From positions 1-64,000 of the forward strand of contig JALHDI010000014.1 of NCBI GenBank assembly GCA_022839045.1: a stretch of 64,000 nt of DNA. The letters are read 5' to 3'. Positions within the stretch are counted from its first letter, which is position 1. Each line of letters opens with the position of its first letter. The notes under the pieces were generated by a model that did no database searches, was not told the origin of the DNA, and was given only the letters and a program-made list of their open reading frames with translations. The stretch comes from Sporomusaceae bacterium. Its GTDB lineage: Bacteria; Bacillota_C; Negativicutes; Sporomusales_B; UBA7701. A program made the translations under genes and the position numbers. Of this stretch, positions 7,836 to 15,858 are shown piece after piece.

Positions 7836-8929
7836 CGCTGCACCTCCAGGTCGGGAGTAATGACGACGACTTCCCGCTCGTCGGGGTAGACGTCGCGCGC
7901 GGGATCGCGGTCGGGAACGACGACGTTGAGGCCGCAGACTTCGGAGGATATGGCGATGGTGGTGCCGTCGCCGCCGATGACGACCGGCCGCAGCTTCTTG
8001 GAGTCGCAGCAGGTTATGAGGCTGTTGTCGGGGAGCATGCCGATGATGGTGTTGGGCCCGTTGATTTCGAGGTGGCCGAGCGACTGGCGGATGAGCTTGA
8101 GCTCCGCTTTGTCGGGCCGCTTTTCGATCTCCTCGAAGGGCAGGGGGGTGACGACGTGTTTATAGTATTTAATAGGCCATTTGAGCTGGTGGAGGACGTA
8201 GTGGAGGGTATAGAGGAAGTTCTGCGAGTCGGATTCGAAGCCGATATAGCCGCGGTGGAGCGATTTCTGGTATTCCTTGTTCTTGGTGTAGAAGGTGTTC
8301 TCGCCGTTGGCGCAGAGGGCGTAGCCCTGGATGAAGAAGGGATGGGCGGCGTAGCGGACGATTTCGTAGTTGGTGTTCTGGCGGCACTGGACGACGACGT
8401 TCTTGGCCATGAGTTCGCCGCTGTCGTCCCACAGCCGGAAGTAGACGGCGATGTCGCGGGGGTCGCCGATCTCCTTGAGGGTAAGCACATCCGGCCACAG
8501 GGAAAAGGCGTAACCCTGGTCCTCTTTTTCCAGCATCGCCCTGAGGGCCAGCCGGGTGTCGAGGAGCAGTTCTTCTTTGGCCGCCTGGGTAGCGTTTTGG
8601 TACTGCTCGGGGTAGTCGTAGCAGCGGAAAATGTAGTGGGGCATGGCTTTGATGTCCAGCCCCGGTTTGCGGTTGAGCTTCGGCACCCATTCGTAGGCGC
8701 GGGTGAAGTTGTGGGCCTCCATGTAGTTTTCGACCATTTGCGCGCCCTTTTGGGTGCAGGCCAGCGACAGCAGCGGCTTATCCTTGTACTGGCCGAAAAC
8801 GCCGTCAAGGTCCTGCATCACCATGGCGAAGCCCGAGTTGTCGTGCCCCTCCTGCTGCGGCAGCATCAGGCGCAGAGCTTGCGACGGGTGGAACGCAACC
8901 TTGCTTTTGATCGCCCCTATGCGGCACAT
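7823..8929 (-). CDS. glutamate synthase glutaminase subunit (GltB1, class II GATase)
   Basis: 368 residues, class II (Ntn-type) glutamine amidotransferase. I chose the ATG at 8929 because it is followed directly by Cys2 (MCRIGAIKSK): removing Met exposes the catalytic N-terminal cysteine. A GTG three codons earlier would bury that Cys. GAGGTGG lies upstream at proper distance. HDNSGFAM and related motifs match the family. It hydrolyses glutamine and passes ammonia to GltB2. First gene of the operon, directly behind the riboswitch. Confidence 0.92.
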   Translation of the reverse strand: MCRIGAIKSKVAFHPSQALRLMLPQQEGHDNSGFAMVMQDLDGVFGQYKDKPLLSLACTQKGAQMVENYMEAHNFTRAYEWVPKLNRKPGLDIKAMPHYIFRCYDYPEQYQNATQAAKEELLLDTRLALRAMLEKEDQGYAFSLWPDVLTLKEIGDPRDIAVYFRLWDDSGELMAKNVVVQCRQNTNYEIVRYAAHPFFIQGYALCANGENTFYTKNKEYQKSLHRGYIGFESDSQNFLYTLHYVLHQLKWPIKYYKHVVTPLPFEEIEKRPDKAELKLIRQSLGHLEINGPNTIIGMLPDNSLITCCDSKKLRPVVIGGDGTTIAISSEVCGLNVVVPDRDPARDVYPDEREVVVITPDLEVQRWKQ

Positions 8930-8986
8930 GTGAGCCACCTCTCTCCAAACAAATAATAATTAAATCTCTCTAGGAAACAAATGTTA

Positions 8987-9119
8987 CAAAAATAAAAACC
9001 GGCGAAGTTCCCAGCCTATCCGGGACCTTCCGCCGGGTATTTTATCCCCACGGTGTAACGCCGACAGCGTCTGTGCCGCTCGGTCCAGGCCGCCGTTGGC
9101 GCGGAACCCTAGGCACAGT
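8987..9119 (-). promoter_or_regulatory. ykkC-family riboswitch (probably ppGpp or PRPP subtype) plus expression-platform terminator
   Basis: On the minus strand from 9118: P1 CTGTGCC; TAGGGTTCCG; P2 hairpin CGCC/GGCG; CTGGACCGAGC; P1' GGCACAG (9077-9071); a small hairpin ACGC/GCGT; then TTACACCGTGGGGATAAAA and TACCCGG. These are the ykkC core blocks (GGGTTCCG, GG-CCGAG, ACACCG, GGGATAAAA). GGACCGAG instead of GGTCCGAG and the extra hairpin point to subtype 2 rather than guanidine-I. The 3' part of the aptamer (CCCGGCGGAAGGTCCC) can instead pair with GGGAACTTCGCCGG to form a terminator (8999-9036) followed by TTTTTATTTTT. Ligand binding should therefore favour read-through. ykkC subtype 2a (ppGpp) is known from amino acid genes including glutamate synthase. 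Confidence 0.85.
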
Positions 9120-11000
9120 TTATTCTGATAAATCGCGTAGTTTTGGCCCTGGAAGGCGGTTGTCGCCATCACGTATTGTATATTTATGCAGGTCGAGGTA
9201 TTCGAGCAGCGGCAGGGCCACCTTGCGGGAAGTGTTAAGCAGGTCGCGGAGCTGCGCCACTGTAAGGGTAGGGTTGGCCGCAAAATGCTGCTGGATAAGC
9301 TTTGCAATGTACTGAATTGTTTTTCTGTATACAAGTATATCGCCCACACGGACAAGAATCCCCTGTCGCAGAAGAATATCCTGTGCGGCGCGCGCCTTAT
9401 CGGGCGGGAGGGCCATTTTCTCCGCAAGCATCTGCCAGTCGACGCCAGCCAGGCCGATACCTTCGAGCGCCTGGTCGGCGCGGACGGCGAGGTCCTGCCG
9501 CCAGTCGCTGTGGCGGGCGGCGAATTCTTTGAGAGCGACGTCGGCGCCGCTGACGGCGATGACGCCTTTCGCCCGCCAGTGGTCGAGGAGCGCTTCGTAG
9601 GCTCGTTCCTTGACGCCGAGTTTCTGGCGAAGGATTTCTTTGGCCAGACCGGGCCGGTCGGGCTGGTCGCGGTGGTAGGCGACAAGGACGGCGGTCAGCC
9701 GTTCGCCTAAAGAGGCGAGGATGTCGGCCGCCAAGTAATGCTCGCCCAGCCGGAAGACCGCGCCGGCGGCGGTGAGCGCCTCGAGTGCGGCGCTCACGGC
9801 GGCGTCTTTGGTATAGCCGGCCGCACGCCTGATGTCGTCGCTCTGCACCGGCTGGCCGAAATCGGCGATGACGGCGGCGATGACGGCGGTTTGGGCCCCG
9901 CCGGCGAGGGCGTCGGCCAGCGCCTGCCGGGCGGGCCGCAGGCGGCGGCTGTTGGCGCCGGGGGCGACGATGGTCACGCCGCCGAGGAGGTGCTGGGGCG
10001 AGTAGAGGCGGATGATGCCGCGGTCGCCGAGTCCGGCGGCGAGCGGCGTTTCGAGGATGAGCCGCGCGTAGCGCGGCGGGCGGTCCTTGAAGTAGTGGAC
10101 GCGGGCGAGGAATTCCCCCGTGCCGAGATGAAGGCGGACGCGGGTGCCGGCGGCGACCTCGCCACGCCAGTCGGCGACGACGTCCCAGACGGTGCTGAGC
10201 AGGCCTCGCTCAGGGGCGCTGAGGACCATGCCGCGCTCGGGCGTCTCGCTGTCAGCCCCGCCGACGTTGATGGCCGCCCGCTGGCCGGCATGGATCTGCC
10301 CGCATTTCTGGCCGTGCCACTCGAGGCCGCGGACCCTCACCAGGCTGCCGGCCGGGTAGAGACGCAGGCTGTCGCCGACGCTGACTGTGCCGCTTAGGGC
10401 CGAGCCGGTGACTACGGTGCCGTAGCCCTTGACGGTGAAGGCACGGTCGACCCACAGCCGGAAAGGCGCCTGGCTGTCTCTGGCGGGCTGCGCGGCTGCG
10501 GCCGCTTCCAGGGCATCGCGAAGGTCAGGCAGGCCTTCGCCGGTGACGGCCGATACCTTGAGGCGGGGCGCGGCGGCCAGGAAGGTGTCGGCGAGGAAGG
10601 CGGCGATGTCTTCTTCGACCAGCGCCAGCCAGTCGGCATCGACTTTGTCGATTTTGTTTATCACTACGATGCCGCTCTTGACGCCGTAGAGGCCGAGCAT
10701 GGCGAGATGTTCGCGGGTCTGGGGCATAACGCCCTCGTCGGCGGCGATGACGAGCATGACGAGATCGATGCCGCCGGTGCCGGCGAGCATGTTTTTGAGA
10801 AACCGCTCGTGGCCCGGGACATCGACGACGCCGGCGGTTACGCCGGGGCCGAGGGGCAGGGAGGCAAAGCCGAGGTCGATGGAGATGCCGCGCGCTTTCT
10901 CTTCTTTGAGGCGGTCGGTGTCGGTGCCGGTGAGGGCTTTGATGAGGGCGGTCTTGCCGTGGTCGACATGGCCGGCTGTGCCGATGATTACGTATTTCAT
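9120..11000 (-). CDS. selB: SelB, selenocysteine-specific elongation factor
   Basis: 626 residues, the expected length. It delivers selenocysteyl-tRNA to UGA codons followed by a SECIS hairpin. The GTPase begins [20 protein letters not shown] (G1), with [11 protein letters not shown] (G3) and NKIDKVD (G4); two beta-barrel domains follow, and the C-terminal third has the winged helices that bind SECIS ([36 protein letters not shown]). The ATG at 11000 overlaps the selA stop (ATGA). Its stop is immediately before the gltB riboswitch. The window shows no obvious selenoprotein and no tRNA-Sec gene. Confidence 0.96.
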   Translation of the reverse strand: MKYVIIGTAGHVDHGKTALIKALTGTDTDRLKEEKARGISIDLGFASLPLGPGVTAGVVDVPGHERFLKNMLAGTGGIDLVMLVIAADEGVMPQTREHLAMLGLYGVKSGIVVINKIDKVDADWLALVEEDIAAFLADTFLAAAPRLKVSAVTGEGLPDLRDALEAAAAAQPARDSQAPFRLWVDRAFTVKGYGTVVTGSALSGTVSVGDSLRLYPAGSLVRVRGLEWHGQKCGQIHAGQRAAINVGGADSETPERGMVLSAPERGLLSTVWDVVADWRGEVAAGTRVRLHLGTGEFLARVHYFKDRPPRYARLILETPLAAGLGDRGIIRLYSPQHLLGGVTIVAPGANSRRLRPARQALADALAGGAQTAVIAAVIADFGQPVQSDDIRRAAGYTKDAAVSAALEALTAAGAVFRLGEHYLAADILASLGERLTAVLVAYHRDQPDRPGLAKEILRQKLGVKERAYEALLDHWRAKGVIAVSGADVALKEFAARHSDWRQDLAVRADQALEGIGLAGVDWQMLAEKMALPPDKARAAQDILLRQGILVRVGDILVYRKTIQYIAKLIQQHFAANPTLTVAQLRDLLNTSRKVALPLLEYLDLHKYTIRDGDNRLPGPKLRDLSE

Positions 11001-12391
11001 GGCTTTGCCTCGGTGGTCAGCGCGGCAAACGCGCTGCCGATCTCCGCCAGATCCTCGGATGACAGGCAGCGCACGTCGAGGAGCAAGCCGTTGTCTTTTA
11101 CGCGGGCGATGACGGGCAGGGCGCGAAGCCGCAATTTTTCTTCGGCGGCAGCGGCACTCAGGGCGCTAGAGCGTGCGCTCACGCCCCAGCCGGGAAGGTC
11201 GACGGCCGGCATGGCGCCGCCGCCGGCCTGGGAGACCAGGGGCACGACTTCGGCCCGCCAGCCGGGCAGGCTGCTCAGCAGGCCCGCAAGAGCGGCCGCG
11301 CGGTCGGCCAGCTCCCGGCCGTCGGCGTGGAGCATGCGCTGTACGGGGATATCGCTCCCGGGCTCGCCGAGGTGATAGTCGAGCAATGTGCCTTCGAGGG
11401 CGGCGAGGGTGAGCTTGTCGATGCGGATGGCCCGCAGCAGGGGGTGGCGGCGAAGCTTATCGATGAATGCCTTTTTGCCGGCAATGATGCCGGCCTGGGG
11501 GCCGCCAAAGAGTTTGTCGCCGCTGAAGGTGACGATATCCATGCCTGCGGCCAGCCGCTCGGCCACCGCCGGTTCTCGCCACCCGTCGGCCTCGACGGCG
11601 CGGATGGTGCCGCTGCCGAGGTCTTCTACGAGCGGCAGGCCGTGCTGCCGGGCGAGCGCTGCTAAAGCGGCGTCTTCGGGCTGGGCGGTGAAACCGATTA
11701 TGCGGTAGTTGCTGGTATGGACCTTGAGGATGGCGGCGGTGTTAGGGCCGATGGCGCGCTCGTAGTCGTGGAGATGGGTTTTGTTGGTGGTGCCGATCTC
11801 GACGAGGATGGCGCCGCTTTGGGCCATAACTTCCGGCACCCGGAAGGAGCCGCCGATCTCCACGAGCTGGCCGCGGCTGACGATGACCTCGCGCCCGCGG
11901 GCCAGCGCCGAGAGCACGAGCATGACGCCGGCGGCGTTGTTGTTGACGACGATGGCGTCCTCGGCGCCGGTCAGGGCGGCGAGACGGGCGGCGACGTGGC
12001 TGTAGCGGGTGCCGCGCTCGCCGCTGGCGAGGTCGTATTCGAGGGTGCTGTAGCCGGCCATGACGTCGGCGACCCGTTCGCGGGCCCGCCTGCTCAGCGG
12101 CGCGCGCCCGAGATTGGTATGGAGAACGACGCCGGTGGCGTTGATCACCCGCCGCAGGCTGGGCTCGCCGGCGCGGTCGAGGAGGCGGCGGGCGATGCCG
12201 AGGACGGCGGCGGGGGCGGCATCGACGTCTTTGCCGGCCAGCGCCTCGCCGCGCACGATTTCGACGGCCTGGCGCAGAAGGCCGACAAGCAGGTCGCGGG
12301 GCAGGGCGGCGAGCTCAGGAAGGTCTGCGGCGGCTGTGAGCAGCCGGTCGATCGCCGGGATGCGGCGCAGTTTGGCTGACGGAGTTTCCAT
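10997..12391 (-). CDS. selA: SelA, L-seryl-tRNA(Sec) selenium transferase
   Basis: 464 residues. A PLP enzyme converting seryl-tRNA(Sec) to selenocysteyl-tRNA(Sec) with selenophosphate. Visible family blocks: [34 protein letters not shown], and the PLP-binding lysine in [13 protein letters not shown] near residue 293. Start ATG at 12391 with GGAGG just upstream. It forms a two-gene operon with selB through a 4-base overlap. The divergent yyaC gene shares the 131-base intergenic space. Confidence 0.96.
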   Translation of the reverse strand: METPSAKLRRIPAIDRLLTAAADLPELAALPRDLLVGLLRQAVEIVRGEALAGKDVDAAPAAVLGIARRLLDRAGEPSLRRVINATGVVLHTNLGRAPLSRRARERVADVMAGYSTLEYDLASGERGTRYSHVAARLAALTGAEDAIVVNNNAAGVMLVLSALARGREVIVSRGQLVEIGGSFRVPEVMAQSGAILVEIGTTNKTHLHDYERAIGPNTAAILKVHTSNYRIIGFTAQPEDAALAALARQHGLPLVEDLGSGTIRAVEADGWREPAVAERLAAGMDIVTFSGDKLFGGPQAGIIAGKKAFIDKLRRHPLLRAIRIDKLTLAALEGTLLDYHLGEPGSDIPVQRMLHADGRELADRAAALAGLLSSLPGWRAEVVPLVSQAGGGAMPAVDLPGWGVSARSSALSAAAAEEKLRLRALPVIARVKDNGLLLDVRCLSSEDLAEIGSAFAALTTEAKP

Positions 12392-12522
12392 AGAGCCTCC
12401 TTGTTTGCGGAGTTTCCTAATTATATATTATTATTCCAAATTGGCCGGGCATTTCCTGTCGGGGAATAAAGCAGGGTGAAAAAAGACATACTGGTGGTAT
12501 CATCTTTGTGCGAGGAGCCCGT

Positions 12523-13113
12523 ATGCTCAACCGCCTTTTCAATCTGCCGGCGCCGGAAAGCGAACGCAAGTTCAGCATCAACAACCCCCTCGGCCGCCAG
12601 GAGCTTGCCGCATCCGTCCGCGCGGCCCTGGCGGAGGCTACGACCTCGGGGCGGCCGATCGTCATTCTCTGCATCGGCACCGACCGCTCCACCGGAGACG
12701 CCCTCGGGCCGCTCACCGGCACCCGGCTGCGGGCCCTGCACGCCTACCCTCATGTCTTCGGCACACTCGACGAGCCGGTGCACGCCACCAACCTTGCCGA
12801 TGCGCTGCGCAGCATCGCGGCCGTGTTTGTCAATCCTTACATCGTAGCCGTCGATGCCTGCCTCGGCAGGCTGGAGAGCGTCGGCTGCGTAACCGTCGGC
12901 CGCGGACCGCTGCGCCCCGGCGCGGCTGTCAACAAAGACCTGCCGCCGGTTGGCGATACCTGTATCACCGGCATCGTCAACGTCGGCGGCTTCATGGAGC
13001 ACCTTGTGCTGCAAAGCACCCGCCTCAATCTGGTGGTGAAGATGGCCGACGCTATCGCCTTCGGTCTGGCGAGCGGTCTGGAGGAAATCGAAAAGGGTAT
13101 CAGCATTTGCTGA
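12523..13113 (+). CDS. yyaC: YyaC-like DUF1256 sporulation protein
   Basis: 196 residues. A member of the YyaC/DUF1256 family, which is structurally related to the germination protease Gpr and found in spore formers. Key segments are LCIGTDRSTGDALGPLTGT and VDACLG. The start is ATG 12523 with GAGGAG 5 bases upstream. It is one of only a few plus-strand genes left of oriC, divergent from selAB. The biochemical role is not well established; I infer a sporulation-stage function. Its stop codon lies inside a terminator hairpin. Confidence 0.85.
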   Translation: MLNRLFNLPAPESERKFSINNPLGRQELAASVRAALAEATTSGRPIVILCIGTDRSTGDALGPLTGTRLRALHAYPHVFGTLDEPVHATNLADALRSIAAVFVNPYIVAVDACLGRLESVGCVTVGRGPLRPGAAVNKDLPPVGDTCITGIVNVGGFMEHLVLQSTRLNLVVKMADAIAFGLASGLEEIEKGISIC

Positions 13114-13121
13114 TACCCTTT
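13092..13121. terminator. bidirectional terminator between yyaC and the YkuS-like genes
   Basis: 14-bp perfect inverted repeat (AAAGGGTATCAGCA / TGCTGATACCCTTT) with a 2-base centre. It includes the end of yyaC. Flanking A and T runs are short on both sides. Confidence 0.7.
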
Positions 13122-13180
13122 GCTCTGTTAACAGCTTGCTGCGGCGTAGCCCGACTTTGCGCAGTCCGTATTCTCAACTG

Positions 13181-13420
13181 CTACAGGCGGTCGATTTCGT
13201 CGAGGACTTCCTCCGCCGATTTGCCGGCAGCGCTGATTACCGGCACTTCGGTAAGGGTCTCCTGGATGTTCATCAGGTTGATGTCCGCGCCGCTGACGAC
13301 GATGGCGTCCACGCTGTCGAGGTCGGTGTTGTCGAGGGCCACCACTTCGTAGCCTTCGGTCTCCAGCAGATCGATGACATTAGATAAATTCTGCTCCACG
13401 GCGATGATACCCTGGATCAT
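13181..13420 (-). CDS. YkuS-like (UPF0180) small protein
   Basis: 79 residues, similar in size and sequence style to the Bacillus YkuS/UPF0180 family: IAVEQNLSNVIDLLETEGYEVVALD, then a short acidic tail AEEVLDEIDRL. The start is ATG 13420, with GGAGG 8 bases upstream; a GTG three codons earlier would overlap the ribosome-binding site. No enzyme motif. The family is of unknown function. It lies next to a paralogue, which suggests a recent duplication or a hetero-pair. Confidence 0.75.
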   Translation of the reverse strand: MIQGIIAVEQNLSNVIDLLETEGYEVVALDNTDLDSVDAIVVSGADINLMNIQETLTEVPVISAAGKSAEEVLDEIDRL

Positions 13421-13478
13421 TCGTTCCACCTCCGCTGATAGTATCCTTGCTTCGGGCTTCTTTATCCGCGCCGCTCTG

Positions 13479-13721
13479 TCAACCCAGTTTGTTCTCCAAC
13501 TGCAGAGCGACTTCTTCCGGCGTCAGCCCGGCAGCGTTGACGAGTACGGTGCTTTCCGCAGCGCCGTGCCGGACTTGGCTAACCTCAAGGGGCGCCCCGC
13601 TGTAGATCACGGCTTCCACCGGCCTTACCCAAACACCCGGGTCGACTACCTCGTAGCCCTGACTGCTCAGATGTTCCTTGACCGGGTCGAGGCCTGGCTC
13701 GACCGAAACGAGCCTTGCCAT
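13479..13721 (-). CDS. second YkuS-like (UPF0180) small protein
   Basis: 80 residues, paralogue of the preceding small protein: both have a xEPGLxxVxxxLxxxGYEVVxx opening, a VxAVIYSGA middle, and AGLTPEEVALQLENKL at the end. The start is ATG 13721. Its only plausible ribosome-binding site (GGGGGTG) is the descending arm of a terminator hairpin, so translation may depend on where transcription begins. It follows the bactofilin gene. Confidence 0.75.
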   Translation of the reverse strand: MARLVSVEPGLDPVKEHLSSQGYEVVDPGVWVRPVEAVIYSGAPLEVSQVRHGAAESTVLVNAAGLTPEEVALQLENKLG

Positions 13722-13754
13722 AAAAACACCCCCGCATTTATTGTTTGCGGGGGT
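13722..13754 (-). terminator. terminator whose arm contains the SD of the YkuS-like gene
   Basis: Minus strand ACCCCCGCA (13754-13746), 9-base loop, TGCGGGGGT (13736-13728), then GTTTTTATG, where ATG is the start codon of the next gene. The hairpin would end bactofilin transcripts or hide the ribosome-binding site. Confidence 0.7.
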
Positions 13755-13770
13755 GCCGTTTTCATGCATG

Positions 13771-14190
13771 TCAACTTTTTGCTGGGCTTGGCTTCAAATC
13801 GCGCGCCTGGTTGGCCGCCTCGGCGGGTTTGTCGCTGCCGTTGCGCATTTCGCAGGCGCCCTTGAAGACCGCGCCTTCGCCGATGATGAGGATGCCGGTC
13901 TTAATGTCGCCGTAGAGCTTGGCGCTCGAAGTAAGCTCCAGCTTATCGGTGACGTCGACGTTGCCGTGAACGGTGCCGGCTACGGTGGCGCTACGCCCTT
14001 TGATCTGGGCGCGGACGATTCCTGATTCGCCAATGATGATGTCGCCTTTGGCGGTAATCTCGCCTTCCGCCTGTCCGTCGACCCGGATGGTTCCGCCGGC
14101 GGAGATGTTGCCTTTTATCTGGGTCACCGGTCCGATGACGGTCTCAATCTGCTCGGTAAATGCGGGGGGGCGTTTGCTGCTGCCGAACAT
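13771..14190 (-). CDS. bactofilin (polymer-forming cytoskeletal protein)
   Basis: 139 residues. Bactofilins form membrane-associated filaments built from a right-handed beta-helix. The repeated hydrophobic/Gly pattern is visible (IKGNISAGGTIRVDGQAEG, GDIIIGESGIVRAQIKG, ATVAGTVHGNVDVTDKLEL, AKLYGDIKTGILIIGEGAVF), flanked by unstructured ends, as is usual. The start is ATG 14190 with GAGGAGA upstream, 20 bases inside the preceding reading frame's stop region, so it is coupled to the M23 peptidase. Bactofilin next to an M23 peptidase is a known combination in cell-shape control. Confidence 0.9.
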   Translation of the reverse strand: MFGSSKRPPAFTEQIETVIGPVTQIKGNISAGGTIRVDGQAEGEITAKGDIIIGESGIVRAQIKGRSATVAGTVHGNVDVTDKLELTSSAKLYGDIKTGILIIGEGAVFKGACEMRNGSDKPAEAANQARDLKPSPAKS

Positions 14191-14209
14191 TAGGCTTTCT
14201 CTCCTCAGC

Positions 14210-15199
14210 TTATAAAAAATTTGCCGGGTCAACTGTGGTGCCGTTTACGCGAACCTCGTAGTGGAGATGGGGGCCTGTGCTGTAACCGGTACTGCCCATG
14301 TAGGCAATGGTCTCGCCTTTTTTGACCCGGTCGCCGACGGCAACGAGGTTTTCCGAGTTGTGGGCATAGGCGGTGACGATGCCGTTGTGGTGGTCGATCT
14401 GTATCATCTTTCCGTAGCCGCTGTACCAGCCGCTGTAAATGACCGTGCCGTCCGCGGCGGCTTCAATCAGCGTTCCGTAATCATTTGCGATGTCAATGCC
14501 GGGGTGCCAGTCGCTGCCCCAGCCCCAAGGCGATCCCCGCCAGCCGTAGCGGGAGGTTACGTCGCCGTAGGTTGGCCAGATGGAGGGGGTGGCGGCGATG
14601 CGCGCGTTGCGGGCGACAAGCGCTTCCTTTAAGGCGGAGAGGCTATGTTCGCGTGCCCTGGCGGTCGCCTGAAGGTCTTTCACGAGTTCGGTCAGTTCGC
14701 CGACATGGGGTTTGACTACCGGGCCGCCTTGTCCACCTTGCGGGGACGGGCGGACGGTTCCGGAACGGGAGGCGGGCAGTTCGTCGCTGCTTACCAGCCG
14801 GCGAAGCTCGGCGTCAAGCTTGTTGAGACGGCCGATGTCATCCTGCAGCACGGCGGTAGCCTTGGCCAACTGCTCGATCTGTTTGTTCTGGGCGACGTTC
14901 ACTTCTCTGAGTCGCTCCAGCTCCGCTTTCTCCGTATTGGCCACGTTAATCGTGTAGCGATAGTGGATAAAGGTGCCGACAGACAGCACCAGCAGGACGC
15001 CCAGGGCGGCTGCGGTGATTTTGAGGGCTTTGATGGGTATGCGTAGGCTAAAAGTATTCTTGCCGTGGTGGGGTACGAACATCAAGGTATACTCGCGCCG
15101 GTCGGGGGGAGCCTTTTTCGGGGGCAACTCTTTGTGTAGGACGGTATTGATGTGCCCTATTCCGCCATCACCCTGTTTCCAGACAGGCAAACCATTCAC
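14210..15199 (-). CDS. membrane-anchored M23 (LytM) peptidase
   Basis: 329 residues. A cytoplasmic tail of about 55 residues, one transmembrane helix (ALKITAAALGVLLVLSVG), a coiled coil (about residues 85-130), a linker rich in Gly/Pro/Ser, and a C-terminal LytM domain with the zinc ligands in SDWHPGIDIAND and GPHLHYEV. It cuts peptidoglycan cross-bridges or activates other hydrolases. The GTG start at 15199 has a close ribosome-binding site; an internal ATG 39 codons later (YTLMFVPHHG) is possible. It is the upstream partner of bactofilin. Confidence 0.9.
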   Translation of the reverse strand: MNGLPVWKQGDGGIGHINTVLHKELPPKKAPPDRREYTLMFVPHHGKNTFSLRIPIKALKITAAALGVLLVLSVGTFIHYRYTINVANTEKAELERLREVNVAQNKQIEQLAKATAVLQDDIGRLNKLDAELRRLVSSDELPASRSGTVRPSPQGGQGGPVVKPHVGELTELVKDLQATARAREHSLSALKEALVARNARIAATPSIWPTYGDVTSRYGWRGSPWGWGSDWHPGIDIANDYGTLIEAAADGTVIYSGWYSGYGKMIQIDHHNGIVTAYAHNSENLVAVGDRVKKGETIAYMGSTGYSTGPHLHYEVRVNGTTVDPANFL

Positions 15200-15270
15200 C
15201 GTCCTTTCGACAAAAAGTGTAGAACCCGATGGGGTGTAATAGTATTCTCTTTCTCGGTTGGATTATCCTG

Positions 15271-15789
15271 CTAGTGTTTAGAAAATATTTCCCTAGCTTC
15301 CGAGATGGCTTTCTTCTCCTCTTCCGTAAGGAAATAGGTGGACTTGCCGTCAGCCACCGGTTTCGCGTAGACGCGCGATTCGCTACGGCTGTATATGCTT
15401 GAAAAAACGACGCCGTCGTCGTTGGTGTCGAGGAGAGCGACTGCGAAGCTCAGATCACTGCCGGTATCCTCGAAGGCGTTGAAGCGGACGACACCCAACT
15501 TCTGGATGCAGTATTTCAGACGCCCGTCCAGCCGCTGGGCTTCCTGCTCCAGGGCGGCCACCTTGGCGGTCGCGTCCTTGACGGTGTCGATATGCTGGAA
15601 CAGGATGCGCTCGAGGTTGGTTCCGTCCGTACCCTGCATCATTTTCTGGTAGCGGCGGTTGAGTCTGGCCAGTTTGATGTTGATGTTGATAAAAACAATG
15701 AGGGCAATTAGAATCAGCGCGGTCAGGGTAATGATTACATATTGCAGATTTTCTGTCAACCAGACAGTGAATTGGGCCATGTAATCCAT
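15271..15789 (-). CDS. DUF4446 membrane protein
   Basis: 172 residues from ATG 15789 (an upstream TTG is less likely). One N-terminal transmembrane helix (YVIITLTALILIALIVFI), a coiled coil (LERILFQHIDTVKDATAKV to LDGRLKYCIQ), then the DUF4446 core VVRFNAFEDTGSDLSFAVALLD (here abbreviated as FNAFEDTGSDLSFAVALLD) and SRSESRVYAKPV. The family is common in sporulating Firmicutes, usually near parAB, as here. Function unknown. Confidence 0.85.
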   Translation of the reverse strand: MDYMAQFTVWLTENLQYVIITLTALILIALIVFININIKLARLNRRYQKMMQGTDGTNLERILFQHIDTVKDATAKVAALEQEAQRLDGRLKYCIQKLGVVRFNAFEDTGSDLSFAVALLDTNDDGVVFSSIYSRSESRVYAKPVADGKSTYFLTEEEKKAISEAREIFSKH

Positions 15790-15858
15790 GAGCGTTTGCG
15801 GATCCCCTTTCTTTCGCCGGCCGCCGGCCGGCAACCATACTTGTGTGTCTTTTCCCGG

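Noticed and set aside
8987..9119. tRNA-Sec gene between selB and gltB1
   Set aside because: Location next to selAB suggested it, but there is no T-loop TTCGA and no acceptor stem with CCA; the motifs are those of a ykkC riboswitch.
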